Assembly: GCF_036895565.1 (NCBI RefSeq)
Contig: NZ_CP145904.1
Span: forward strand, 2,976,001-3,040,000
Length of the DNA: 64,000 nucleotides
Direction: 5' to 3'
Source of the DNA: Flavobacterium sp. KS-LB2
GTDB lineage: Bacteria; Bacteroidota; Bacteroidia; Flavobacteriales; Flavobacteriaceae
Positions 23,965 to 33,219 of this stretch are shown piece by piece. Each line of letters starts with the position of its first letter. Positions within the stretch are counted from its first letter, which is position 1. The position numbers and the translations under genes are program-made. The notes under the pieces were generated by a model. It had not been told where the DNA came from. It did not search any database and worked only from the letters and a program-made list of their open reading frames with translations.

Positions 23965-26714
23965 TAAATATTATACTTCAAAATAAATGTTACAAATCGT
24001 GGTAAGATAACAGTTTCATTGGTATTGAAACCATTCACGCTAAAGGTATTGTTCAATCTTGATCTTGTATTGAGAAGATTATTAGCCTGAATTCTGTATT
24101 CGAATTTAGAGTCTTTTTTGATATAATTTAGACTCGCTGTCATAATTTTAAAATTATTGGCCACTCCAGTTGTTTCATTTTTAAAGCGGTTAAGCGAATA
24201 ATCCCAGTTGATATTCAACCCATTCAAGAAATAATAATTAAGCTTTACACTTGGAGTTTGTGTAGTAAAACGAGTAGATGCCTGGTCAGAAAAATTAATT
24301 CGATATCCTAAATCAATGTTAGGATATTTTTTAAACTGTGTTGCTAAAGCAAGGCTATAGCCATGGTTTACATTTTCAATTCCTTGAATGAATTCCTGTG
24401 TATTGCCATTTACTACTCTTCGGTTTAAAACAAAATTTTTGTTCCAACTGGCATTAATACCAGCCGTTGCTTTGTAATACTTTTGAAAACTTTTGGAGTA
24501 AAACAAATTACCGTTTACACTTTCATTTTCTGCATCTAAATTTAAACGGTCTGAGGTAGAATAAATACTTTGGAATGAAATCCCATTTACCACTGGATTT
24601 TTTGTAGTCGTATACGCAATATTACCAAAAATTGTTGTGAAGTTGTATAAATTATATTTGGAATAATTCAATCTATGTGAAGTAACAAGAGAATTTTCTA
24701 ATTGTGCATTTCCTCTTGCAATGCTGTTAAAATTAGTAAAAATATAGCCTTCCACTAATGAGTTCACATCATTGAATCCGTTTCTTACATTAAAATTATA
24801 GGTTACATTTTCTGATTTTTTCAAATCCCAACGCGCAAACATGTCTGGTAAAAAACGGGTAAAATTTAATTGGTACGGGTTAGCAAACTGCTGATTGTTT
24901 GTGTTGTATTGATGAATTGAAAAGCCTGGATTAAAGGTAAACTTCCCTACTATAAACTTATAGTGTACCCCTAAAAATAAGTCATTAAAAGTGTATCGCA
25001 CATCATTTCTATACGCAGCTTGCTCAACTTGATTGACAGACTTATCCTCTAAAATTTGCAAAATACTTGAATTATACGTTTGAAAAGCATTTGTATTTCC
25101 TGCCGTTACGTTCAGTATACTTTTGTTAGAAATTTGATAGTAATAATCGACTTTAGCATCTAATTTATTGGTTTTAACAAATCTTGACTGTTCAATATTT
25201 AAAGTGTTTTCATTCACAAAAACGGCACTTGGATCATTTGGATCTTGCGAGGTACTATTTTGATAGGGATTAACAGATAGCTGCGGATTGTAAAAAGGAT
25301 CTTCATCCTCATATTGATGCTGCATCTCGACTACCCACGTACTTTTGGGATTTTGTGTGTAAAATAAATTAAGACTCTGATTGAATGATACCGGAGCTTG
25401 TTTTTGAAAAGCAATAACCGTATTAGAATTAGACACCATTGAACCATTGTTCATCGAACTAAAATCCGTTTGGCTATTATCCACATCTTGTTGATCATTT
25501 TTTCTAAAGAACGCATCATAATCCAATTGAAAGTTATCATTTGCTTTATACTTAGAACCGAATTTCGCAATAAATGCGTTGTTTTTAGAATCCGTTTTAT
25601 TTTTTCTGTTTTCTAAGGTCGCAATATTTGTGGTATTAGGTTCAAAAATACCTCTTTCAGAATTTGTAATAGACTGATTGAATGTAGATGAATAGGCTGC
25701 AAAACCAGATAAAGTCCATTTTTTAGAAACCGAATGATTCAAATTTAAAGCACCAAATTTATCGCTGGCCTTAGCAACATTATCACCGCCAGAAAGTCCA
25801 AAGAAATTTCGATTTAAGTTCAATGTAGTACCACTTCTACCAATTGTATTCCTGGCACCACCGGTTATCCTGAAAAAATCAGCAGAAGTTAGGGATACTT
25901 CTCCAATATTATTCAAATTTACAATGGAGTTGATACTCGTCTTGGGTGAATAATAGAATAATTTTGGATTAAAAATATAGCCTTTGTCATTCGCCAAACC
26001 ACCGCTAATATCACCAAACCAAAACTTATCTTTTCCTTTTTTAAGTTTGATATTTAGCGCAATATCATCGTTATTGTTCTCAAGGCCTTTCATTTGAGAC
26101 ACCTCGTTGAAATTACGCATAACTTGAATTTTATCAACAGCATCTGAAGGTATATTTTTTGAGCCTAATTTGGTATCTCCTTCCATAAATGGCTTTCCGT
26201 TAACAAATAGTTTAGCCACTTTTTTACCTTCCACTTGAACTTGACCATCACTCATTACCTCAAAACCAGGCAGTTTTTTAAAAACATCTTCTAACTTTCG
26301 TTCTTCACCTGTTTTAAACGAATCGGCATTATAAACAATCGTATCGCCTTTAATAGAAACTGGCATTTCGCGCACAATTTCGACGCCATTTAATTCAATC
26401 CCACCAGATTCCATAGTAATATTTTGCACCATATTCTCCGATTGCGTGGTAATTGTAATTTCTTTATTTTGCATTCCAAGGTAACTCAACTTTATAACGT
26501 AGGTAGTTTTTGCCTTTAAATTTAGAATAAACTTACCTTTATCAGTGGTAATTGCATAGGAATCCATTGCTTTAGTAGTTTGATTCACTGCCATGACATT
26601 AGCCATTTCTAAAGGCGATTTGCCTATATCTTGAATTATCCCTTCAAAACGAATGTTTTGTGCGTAAGTGATTGATGCTAAAATAAGGGCAATAAACAAT
26701 AAAATTTTCTTCAT
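23964..26714 (-). CDS. TonB-dependent-receptor-like outer-membrane beta-barrel protein
   Basis: This 916-residue protein has a signal peptide (MKKILLFIALILASITYAQ), a carboxypeptidase-regulatory-like beta-sandwich (about 22-105), a plug-like region (GDTIVYNADSFKTGEERKLE, then KKLPGFEV and VNGKPF at about 125-190) and a long barrel rich in aromatic and Asn residues ending in F-V-T-F-I-L-K-Y-N-I. It belongs to the outer-membrane family often seen beside GLPGLI proteins, as here (31 bp apart). Substrate is unknown. No obvious TonB box or SusD partner is present, so it may not be a nutrient importer. Confidence 0.85.
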   Translation of the reverse strand: MKKILLFIALILASITYAQNIRFEGIIQDIGKSPLEMANVMAVNQTTKAMDSYAITTDKGKFILNLKAKTTYVIKLSYLGMQNKEITITTQSENMVQNITMESGGIELNGVEIVREMPVSIKGDTIVYNADSFKTGEERKLEDVFKKLPGFEVMSDGQVQVEGKKVAKLFVNGKPFMEGDTKLGSKNIPSDAVDKIQVMRNFNEVSQMKGLENNNDDIALNIKLKKGKDKFWFGDISGGLANDKGYIFNPKLFYYSPKTSINSIVNLNNIGEVSLTSADFFRITGGARNTIGRSGTTLNLNRNFFGLSGGDNVAKASDKFGALNLNHSVSKKWTLSGFAAYSSTFNQSITNSERGIFEPNTTNIATLENRKNKTDSKNNAFIAKFGSKYKANDNFQLDYDAFFRKNDQQDVDNSQTDFSSMNNGSMVSNSNTVIAFQKQAPVSFNQSLNLFYTQNPKSTWVVEMQHQYEDEDPFYNPQLSVNPYQNSTSQDPNDPSAVFVNENTLNIEQSRFVKTNKLDAKVDYYYQISNKSILNVTAGNTNAFQTYNSSILQILEDKSVNQVEQAAYRNDVRYTFNDLFLGVHYKFIVGKFTFNPGFSIHQYNTNNQQFANPYQLNFTRFLPDMFARWDLKKSENVTYNFNVRNGFNDVNSLVEGYIFTNFNSIARGNAQLENSLVTSHRLNYSKYNLYNFTTIFGNIAYTTTKNPVVNGISFQSIYSTSDRLNLDAENESVNGNLFYSKSFQKYYKATAGINASWNKNFVLNRRVVNGNTQEFIQGIENVNHGYSLALATQFKKYPNIDLGYRINFSDQASTRFTTQTPSVKLNYYFLNGLNINWDYSLNRFKNETTGVANNFKIMTASLNYIKKDSKFEYRIQANNLLNTRSRLNNTFSVNGFNTNETVILPRFVTFILKYNI

Positions 26715-26745
26715 CTGATAGTATTTAATGGATAGTGATTTCTAG

Positions 26746-27657
26746 TTAATTTCCAAAACGAATTTGCATTCCACCATCTCTACCGCCTCGACCTTGGTTC
26801 ATTTCCCTAAACTCTTCCATTTTTTTCACTACAGCTTCGTCATATTCTTTTTGAGAAATTACTTTACCTTTAGTTGAAGGTTTTATTTCTCCTTTTTCTT
26901 TGGGATTTAAAACAACTTTCGAACATAAAATAATTGTTTTACCATCATTCACTTCCAAAATCAATCCCGGCAATCCCCAATATCCTTCTGGACCTTGATT
27001 TACAGGGATTTCTGGTGTATACCAAGCAGTAATCGTAATTTCTTTTGGCAATTCTACAGCATCTAGGAAATTAGTTTTCTTCTCTGCTGTTGGCTTGTCT
27101 GATTCTTTTTTGTCTTCTTCTTTCTTGGCCTCTTCTCTTTTAGGTCTAAAGTTTCTAAAATCAGTTGCACTTGCTGCTTTTATAGCAGTTGCTTTATAAC
27201 AGGTATAACCTCCAATTACTCTAGTTTCTCCCTCCATTTTCCATTGTAAATTAGGCAAGGAATCTTTTATAAGAAACTCTTTCCCCATAAATTCTTTATC
27301 AATAGTATAGGATTTCTCTTTTACGTTTTTGTAATAGGTTCCGCCACCGCCAGTCATAGAACTCATCATTCGCATACCGCCACCAGCTTGCGCTGAAGCA
27401 TCCAGTTTTTCTTCCTCTTTATAAATTGATGCCGATTTATTAAAATTAAGAATAAACGTTTTTTCGAACATTTTCTTCATTCTTTCCTCAATCATCTTTT
27501 GCATATCCGGAGTCATGTTTCTGTTACCCTCCATTCTTGCTTTAAAATCAGAAGTACTTGTTTTCGATTCATAAACCGCCATTCCTTGAAATTCCTGAGC
27601 GTGAAGTCCCATAAATGATGCGACTGCTAATACTAATGTGAAAATTACTTTATACAT
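26746..27657 (-). CDS. GLPGLI family secreted protein
   Basis: This protein has 303 residues from the ATG at 27657. The longer frame to 27735 adds 26 residues without a signal and is unlikely. A signal peptide (MYKVIFTLVLAVASFMGLHAQ) is followed by the family hallmark GYWGLPGLILEVNDG at about 230. A lysine/glutamate-rich insert (about 190-215) and a Gly/Met-rich stretch are present. GLPGLI proteins are Bacteroidota-specific and of unknown function. Co-orientation with the barrel protein suggests they act together in the envelope. Confidence 0.92.
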   Translation of the reverse strand: MYKVIFTLVLAVASFMGLHAQEFQGMAVYESKTSTSDFKARMEGNRNMTPDMQKMIEERMKKMFEKTFILNFNKSASIYKEEEKLDASAQAGGGMRMMSSMTGGGGTYYKNVKEKSYTIDKEFMGKEFLIKDSLPNLQWKMEGETRVIGGYTCYKATAIKAASATDFRNFRPKREEAKKEEDKKESDKPTAEKKTNFLDAVELPKEITITAWYTPEIPVNQGPEGYWGLPGLILEVNDGKTIILCSKVVLNPKEKGEIKPSTKGKVISQKEYDEAVVKKMEEFREMNQGRGGRDGGMQIRFGN

Positions 27658-27772
27658 ATTATTTGGATTTTGATAAATAAGACCAAAAAATACTATTTTT
27701 GTTACAAGTATTCTGTTAAAATAATAATAAGACATTCCTTATTGGATAAGGTTTAATCATAATTTCGCTTTC

Positions 27773-28564
27773 ATGAAAAAATTAATGCTATTTCTCTTTA
27801 TCGCTTCGTTTTCAGTGGTTTTCAGTCAAACACAAAACCCAACGGTTGTAAAAATGGATTCCATTCGTTTTGACGGTGATGATTTTTTAGGATACGATTC
27901 ATTTGGTTTTTATTACACCATTAAAAACAATGTTTTTTCTAAAGTAAACAAAAGCGAAACTTTAGAATATAAAAACATTTCATTAGGAAAAATCACTAAA
28001 GTTGACTTACAAAATCCACTTAATATTGTTTTATTTTATGAAAATTTCAACACCGTTGTCACTTTAGACAATCAATTGAATGAAACACAAAAAGTTAATT
28101 TTTCAGAAAATCCAATTCCAATTGTGGCCACGGGTATTGGAATTGCCTCTCAAAATCAACTGTGGGTTTATAACAGTATGAATCAACAACTGGGACTTTA
28201 TGATTATTTAAGTGCTACTTACAAAACCATTTCTGTGCCTTTTACAGAAACCATCAAGTATTATTATTCCGATTTTAATCTCTTTTACTGGATTGACAAC
28301 AAAAACAATTGGCATACCTGTGACCTATTTGGAAAAATAAAAAGTAAGGGAACAATTCCTGATTTTGATTCTATTATCATTATTAATGAAAAACAATTTA
28401 TGTATTCTAAGAATGCTATTTTGATTTTACAGGATATAGAAAAAGACAAAAAAACTGAAATTGAAATTTCAGAAAAAACGTTTAAAAAATTCTATTACAA
28501 GGACCAAATTTTATCTATTTTTACATCCACAGGAATTACAAATTATAAAATCACAATACCGTAA
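27773..28564 (+). CDS. Secreted protein of unknown function upstream of deoxynucleoside kinase
   Basis: This 263-residue protein has a clear signal peptide (MKKLMLFLFIASFSVVFSQ). The mature part shows repeated short beta-strand patterns ending in polar turns, compatible with a small beta-propeller-like fold. No catalytic motif or family is recognised by eye. Its stop codon TAA shares one base with the ATG of the kinase gene, so the two are translationally coupled. A functional tie to nucleotide salvage is not evident and the pairing may only be historical. Confidence 0.8.
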   Translation: MKKLMLFLFIASFSVVFSQTQNPTVVKMDSIRFDGDDFLGYDSFGFYYTIKNNVFSKVNKSETLEYKNISLGKITKVDLQNPLNIVLFYENFNTVVTLDNQLNETQKVNFSENPIPIVATGIGIASQNQLWVYNSMNQQLGLYDYLSATYKTISVPFTETIKYYYSDFNLFYWIDNKNNWHTCDLFGKIKSKGTIPDFDSIIIINEKQFMYSKNAILILQDIEKDKKTEIEISEKTFKKFYYKDQILSIFTSTGITNYKITIP

Positions 28565-29178
28565 TGCACATAGCAATAGCAGGAAATATAGGATCTGGAA
28601 AAACAACTTTAACGCGCTTATTAGCGAAACAATTTAAATGGGAACCACATTTTGAAGATGTAGTTGACAATCCATATTTAGATGATTTTTACCATCAGAT
28701 GGAACGTTGGTCCTTTAATTTACAGATTTATTTCTTGAATAGCCGTTTCCGTCAGGTGATGCAAATTCGTGAAAGCGGTAAAAAAATCATTCAAGACCGA
28801 ACCATTTATGAAGATGCGCATATTTTCGCACCTAACTTATATGCCATGGGTTTAATGACCAATCGTGATTTCCAAAATTATTCTTCTCTTTTTGAATTAA
28901 TGGAATCTACTGTTAAAGCACCTGATTTATTAATTTATCTGAGAAGCTCCATTCCTAATCTAGTCGGGCAAATACACAAACGTGGTCGTGAATACGAAAA
29001 CTCGATTTCTATTGAGTATTTGAGTCGCTTGAACGAACGCTACGAAGGTTGGATTCAAACGTATGACAAAGGAAAATTATTAATTATTGATGTAGACAAC
29101 ATCAATTTCGTTGATAATCCTGAAGATTTAGGAAATATTTTCAATCGTATTGATGCAGAATTGAACGGATTGTTTTAA
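28564..29178 (+). CDS. Deoxynucleoside kinase
   Basis: This 204-residue P-loop kinase carries GNIGSGKTTL at 7-16, the DRTIYED (DRS-type) motif near 80, and the LID-region KRGREYENSISIEYL. It phosphorylates deoxynucleosides in the salvage pathway. The dAdo/dGuo kinase type is common in Bacteroidota, but specificity is not readable. It overlaps the preceding gene by one base and ends before a hairpin terminator. Confidence 0.92.
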   Translation: MHIAIAGNIGSGKTTLTRLLAKQFKWEPHFEDVVDNPYLDDFYHQMERWSFNLQIYFLNSRFRQVMQIRESGKKIIQDRTIYEDAHIFAPNLYAMGLMTNRDFQNYSSLFELMESTVKAPDLLIYLRSSIPNLVGQIHKRGREYENSISIEYLSRLNERYEGWIQTYDKGKLLIIDVDNINFVDNPEDLGNIFNRIDAELNGLF

Positions 29179-29218
29179 AACACAGATTACACTAATTACC
29201 ACAGATTTTAATAAACAT

Positions 29219-29250
29219 AAATGCCTCGCAATTGCGAGGCATTTATTATT
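29219..29250. terminator. Terminator between the kinase and hppA
   Basis: The perfect stem AAATGCCTCGC-AATT-GCGAGGCATTT is followed by an AT-rich tail and lies between convergent genes. Confidence 0.8.
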
Positions 29251-29264
29251 TACAAGATTTTTAA

Positions 29265-31724
29265 TTACTTCAAAGAGTCTATTTGAGTTTGCACTTCTTC
29301 GTCAGTTCCTTCAAAATTTTGAATAGTAACTTTTCCATTAATATTTGTTTTAATAGTCGCTTTTACTTTTCCATCAACATTTGTTTTTTCAATAGCAACT
29401 TCTTTAGAAACCATTTTAGTTGTTGCTTCGGAAACGTTCATAAATTTACACGTTTTACTGTCACAACCTTTTGCGAGACATTCTTCTTTAGACATAGAAG
29501 TGCACATTTCAGCAGTAGCGCAACAAGCCGCTTTGTCAGAAAGAGTATGACTTCCATTACCTAAAATTGGGGCAATAACTAAACCTATTAAACATGTCAA
29601 TTTTATTAGAATATTCATTGATGGGCCAGAAGTATCTTTGAACGGATCTCCTACTGTATCTCCAGTAACCGATGCTTTGTGCGCATCAGAACCTTTATAA
29701 GTCATCTCACCATTGATCATCACTCCTGCTTCAAAAGATTTCTTGGCATTGTCCCAAGCACCACCGGCATTGTTTTGAAAAACAGCCCAAAGCACACCTG
29801 AAACCGTAACTCCGGCCATGTAACCTCCTAGCATTTCGGCAATTAATTGGTTGTTATCTGCATAGACTAATTTGCCCAGCAACACAATCGCAATAGGAAA
29901 GCCAATAGTTAAAATTCCTGGCAACATCATTTCGCGCAAAGCGGCTTTTGTAGAAATATCGACACATTTAGCATATTCTGGTTTTCCAGTTCCTTCCATA
30001 ATTCCTGGAATTTCCCTGAATTGACGACGTACTTCATACACCATGTCCATCGCAGCTTTTCCAACAGAATTCATCGCCAAAGCAGAGAAAACTACCGGTA
30101 TCATTCCGCCCACAAATAACATGGCTAAAACAGGCGCTTTAAAAATATTGATTCCGTCAATTCCAGTAAACGTTACATACGCAGCAAATAACGCTAATGA
30201 TGTTAATGCAGCCGAAGCAATCGCAAATCCTTTTCCAGTTGCTGCCGTAGTGTTTCCTACAGAATCCAAAATATCGGTTCTGGTACGTACTTCTTTTGGT
30301 AATTCGCTCATTTCTGCAATTCCACCTGCGTTATCTGATATTGGTCCGAAAGCATCGATTGCCAATTGCATTGCCGTTGTTGCCATCATCGCCGAAGCAG
30401 CCAAAGCCACACCATAAAATCCTGCAAAAGCATACGATGTCCAAATCGCTGCTGCAAATAATAAAACGGTTGGAAATGTAGAAATCATTCCCGTAGCCAA
30501 ACCTGCAATTACGTTTGTTCCTGCTCCAGTTGAAGATTTTTGTACAATTGCCATAACTGGTTTTGTACCCAATCCTGTGTAATATTCAGTAACAGATGAG
30601 ATAACTGCTCCAACCACTAATCCGACGATTGTAGCATAGAAAACGCGCATTGACGAAATTTCTTTAGCCCCTTCGCCAAAGAAATCCATTTTCATCGTTT
30701 CCGGCAACATATATTGTACTAAGAAGAAACAAGCTATAGCTGTTAACAGAATAGAAACCCAGTTTCCTATATTTAATGCTTTTTGAACTTGTGCTTCTTT
30801 GGCATTATCATCTGTAATTTTCACTAACATCGTCCCGATAATAGAGAATAAAATTCCAAAACCAGCGATTGCCATTGGTAATAAAATAGGTCCTATTCCG
30901 CCAAAAGCATCTTGAATATTTCCGCCCATGTCTTTGATAACATAATTCCCCAGAACCATAGCCGCTAAAACTGTTGCTACATAAGAACCAAATAAATCGG
31001 CACCCATTCCAGCAACATCTCCAACATTATCTCCTACGTTATCTGCAATTGTAGCAGGGTTACGAGGATCATCTTCGGGAATTCCAGCTTCTACTTTTCC
31101 CACTAAATCAGCACCAACATCGGCAGCTTTTGTATAAATTCCGCCACCAACTCTGGCAAACAAAGCAATAGATTCTGCTCCAAGAGAAAAACCGGCCAAT
31201 GTTTCCAGAACAATAGTCATATCTTCTGTTGAAGTCCAAACTCCATTCATAAAAAAGTGAAAGAAGAAAATAAAGAAAGTGGTCAGCCCTAAAACTGCTA
31301 AACCTGCAACTCCTAATCCCATTACTGTACCACCGCCAAAAGAAACTTTTAGTGCTTGAGGCAAACTAGTACGTGCTGCCTGAGTGGTTCTAACATTCGT
31401 TTTTGTTGCTATTTTCATACCCATATTCCCCGCCAAAGCCGAGAAAAAAGCTCCGAAAACAAAAGCAACCACTATTAATATATGTGTAGTAGGAACGATA
31501 AATGAAATTCCGGCCAGAACTACACTTGCTCCAATTACAAAGAAAGTCAATAACCGATATTCCGCTTTCAAGAAAGCCAAGGCTCCTTCGTAAATGTAAT
31601 CTGAAATCTCTTTCATCTTACCGTCACCCGGATCTTGTTTTAAAACCCATGCTCGTTTTGTAAACATAAATGCCAGTCCAATGAATGCCATGGCGATTGG
31701 CAAATAAATCATTATTGTATTCAT
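29265..31724 (-). CDS. hppA: Membrane-bound sodium/proton-translocating pyrophosphatase with Cys-rich tail
   Basis: This 819-residue polytopic protein hydrolyses PPi to pump Na+ and/or H+. The pyrophosphate site DVGADLVGKVEAG with DNVGDNVGD is present. In the cation-selectivity segment GNTTAATGKG an alanine stands where K+-independent enzymes have lysine, so the K+-dependent subtype is likely. After the last membrane helix (about residue 725) comes an unusual soluble tail. It has six cysteines (CC, then C, C, C, C across KAACCATAEMC..MSKEECLAKGCDSKTC) and then a repeat-like VDGKVKATIKTNINGKVTIQ strand pattern. The soluble pyrophosphatase gene lies next to it. Confidence 0.95.
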   Translation of the reverse strand: MNTIMIYLPIAMAFIGLAFMFTKRAWVLKQDPGDGKMKEISDYIYEGALAFLKAEYRLLTFFVIGASVVLAGISFIVPTTHILIVVAFVFGAFFSALAGNMGMKIATKTNVRTTQAARTSLPQALKVSFGGGTVMGLGVAGLAVLGLTTFFIFFFHFFMNGVWTSTEDMTIVLETLAGFSLGAESIALFARVGGGIYTKAADVGADLVGKVEAGIPEDDPRNPATIADNVGDNVGDVAGMGADLFGSYVATVLAAMVLGNYVIKDMGGNIQDAFGGIGPILLPMAIAGFGILFSIIGTMLVKITDDNAKEAQVQKALNIGNWVSILLTAIACFFLVQYMLPETMKMDFFGEGAKEISSMRVFYATIVGLVVGAVISSVTEYYTGLGTKPVMAIVQKSSTGAGTNVIAGLATGMISTFPTVLLFAAAIWTSYAFAGFYGVALAASAMMATTAMQLAIDAFGPISDNAGGIAEMSELPKEVRTRTDILDSVGNTTAATGKGFAIASAALTSLALFAAYVTFTGIDGINIFKAPVLAMLFVGGMIPVVFSALAMNSVGKAAMDMVYEVRRQFREIPGIMEGTGKPEYAKCVDISTKAALREMMLPGILTIGFPIAIVLLGKLVYADNNQLIAEMLGGYMAGVTVSGVLWAVFQNNAGGAWDNAKKSFEAGVMINGEMTYKGSDAHKASVTGDTVGDPFKDTSGPSMNILIKLTCLIGLVIAPILGNGSHTLSDKAACCATAEMCTSMSKEECLAKGCDSKTCKFMNVSEATTKMVSKEVAIEKTNVDGKVKATIKTNINGKVTIQNFEGTDEEVQTQIDSLK

Positions 31725-31780
31725 AATTTTGGTTTGGTTTTTGGTTAATATTAATACTGTAACAAAACGAAAATAAACAA

Positions 31781-31815
31781 AAAAGCAATACTCTTAACAG
31801 AGTATTGCTTTTTTT
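31781..31815 (-). terminator. Terminator after ppa
   Basis: AAAAGCAATACTC and GAGTATTGCTTTTTTT form a long stem flanked by A and T runs. It separates ppa from hppA, so the two are probably separate transcripts. Confidence 0.85.
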
Positions 31816-31835
31816 ATAAAAATTATGACAATAAT

Positions 31836-32366
31836 TTATTTAATACTGAATAATCCTTCTGGTTTATTTGGAATATCATTAAAACGCGCTGTACACTCCT
31901 TAATAATAGCATACGCTTCGTTTACATCTCCCCAGCCTTCAACATCAACTTGTTTGTTTTCAAGATCTTTGTACACTTGGAAAAAGTGTTCAATCTCTTT
32001 TAATAAGTGTGGATTAATATCTGAAAGGTTTTCTAGTGAATTCCAGATTGGATCTGAAACGGGTACACAGATTACTTTTTCATCTGGTCCTTTATCATCT
32101 GCCATGTGGAAAACACCGATAGGTTTTACTTCCATTACACATCCAGGAAAAGTTGGTTCGTTTACCAAAACCAATACATCTAAAGGATCTCCATCTAATG
32201 CTAATGTTTCTGGGATAAATCCGTAATCAGCAGGATACATCATTGACGAGAATAACATTCTATCAAAACGCATTCTTTTTATTTCGAAATCATATTCGTA
32301 TTTATTTCTACTTCCTCTTGGTATTTCGATTAAGACATCGAAAGTTGTTAATTTGTCTGCAGTCAT
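31836..32366 (-). CDS. ppa: Soluble inorganic pyrophosphatase
   Basis: This 176-residue family I enzyme has EIPRGSRNKYEYD (substrate lysine/arginine and tyrosine), MMYPADYGFIPETLALDGDPLDVLVL with the metal-binding aspartates, and the later VKPIGVFHMADDKGPDEKVI. It hydrolyses cytosolic PPi without pumping ions. Having both a pump-type and a soluble enzyme side by side is worth noting: one conserves energy, the other removes PPi quickly. Confidence 0.96.
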   Translation of the reverse strand: MTADKLTTFDVLIEIPRGSRNKYEYDFEIKRMRFDRMLFSSMMYPADYGFIPETLALDGDPLDVLVLVNEPTFPGCVMEVKPIGVFHMADDKGPDEKVICVPVSDPIWNSLENLSDINPHLLKEIEHFFQVYKDLENKQVDVEGWGDVNEAYAIIKECTARFNDIPNKPEGLFSIK

Positions 32367-32397
32367 TTTAGTTTTTTCTTTTCTATATTTATGGGTG

Positions 32398-32428
32398 CAA
32401 AAGTAAGGAAAGTATCCCTTTTTACAAT
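32398..32428 (-). promoter_or_regulatory. Candidate promoter of ppa
   Basis: On the reverse strand ATTG (32425-32428, 3 of 4), a 19 bp spacer and TACTTTTG (32398-32405) give a good Bacteroidota promoter about 32 bp before the ATG. Confidence 0.55.
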
Positions 32429-32467
32429 AAAAAAACCCTATTATCTATACATTACGCTTTCAAAAAA

Positions 32468-33076
32468 CTAATATTGATATGTGATTGTTCTATTTCGTTT
32501 GTTCAAGTAATGGTGCCATAAAAAATAGGTTGCATAAGAACGGTATGGACTCCATTGTTTAGCGTGCGTTTCCATTGCTTCTTTTTCGTGAATATTGAGT
32601 AACTCCTTCATTGTGTTGACTACCGCTACATCACCTAAAGGCAACAAATCCGGGGCTTGCAAACAAAACATCAAATAGATATCGATAGTCCAGTTTCCTA
32701 TTCCTTTGATTTTGATGAGTTCTTCGCGTACTTGCTGAGGAGTTCTAGTTGGCAAACTTTCTAAATCAAGCTCTTTATTTAATAGCGCTGTCGCCAAAGC
32801 TTTGATATAAGACGTTTTTTGACGGCTTACGCCAATGGCTCTAAACTCAGCATCAGATAAATCGATTACAATAGCGGGTTCAAAATCTTGTATTCTTTCT
32901 CGCAATCGTAAAAAAGTAGCCTTAGCGGAATCAATGGACACTTGTTGCTCCAAAATTAACAATACCAAAGTCTCAAAACCTTGCGGTCTAGTAGGAATTT
33001 TTGGTAACCCATATTGTTCAATAATGGTTTTAAAAATAGTGTCTTTCTCTAAAAGATAGTCAATCGCCTCTTGCAT
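32468..33076 (-). CDS. DNA-3-methyladenine glycosylase 2 family (AlkA-like, HhH-GPD)
   Basis: This 202-residue protein contains the helix-hairpin-helix IKIKGIGNWTIDIYLM at about 120-135 and the catalytic aspartate in PLGDVAV near 155. It lacks the N-terminal TBP-like domain of E. coli AlkA. It should remove alkylated purines from DNA. It has no cysteine cluster, so it is not an EndoIII-type Fe-S enzyme. Between its start and the next gene lies a REP-like repeat. Confidence 0.9.
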   Translation of the reverse strand: MQEAIDYLLEKDTIFKTIIEQYGLPKIPTRPQGFETLVLLILEQQVSIDSAKATFLRLRERIQDFEPAIVIDLSDAEFRAIGVSRQKTSYIKALATALLNKELDLESLPTRTPQQVREELIKIKGIGNWTIDIYLMFCLQAPDLLPLGDVAVVNTMKELLNIHEKEAMETHAKQWSPYRSYATYFLWHHYLNKRNRTITYQY

Positions 33077-33091
33077 AGTATTACTTTTTTT

Positions 33092-33219
33092 AGCCCAGAT
33101 TACTTCACTTAATATCTATTTTTAATAGGAGTTCCGTGAACTTCGTTTGCAGTGTAAATCCATTTCCTTTTTTAAAGAAAAAAAGAAAAAGATTGAAACG
33201 AATAGCTTGAATAGCTCCT
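33092..33219. repeat. REP-like repeat (family A, diverged copy)
   Basis: It begins AGCCCAGAT and ends AATAGCTCCT, with a central hairpin TTTCCTTTTTT/AAAAAAAGAAAAA. The outer AGCCC..GAT and AGCTCCT ends match the copies at 6477-6577 and 36930-37008. The middle is AT-rich and longer. It reaches the TAG of the DUF5686 gene. Confidence 0.5.

Noticed and set aside
27658..27735. 26-residue extension of the GLPGLI protein
   Set aside because: It would bury the signal peptide; the ATG at 27657 directly begins it.
29283..29564. 93-codon plus-strand ORF opposite the hppA tail
   Set aside because: Phe/Ser-rich shadow of the coding strand without a promoter or start context.
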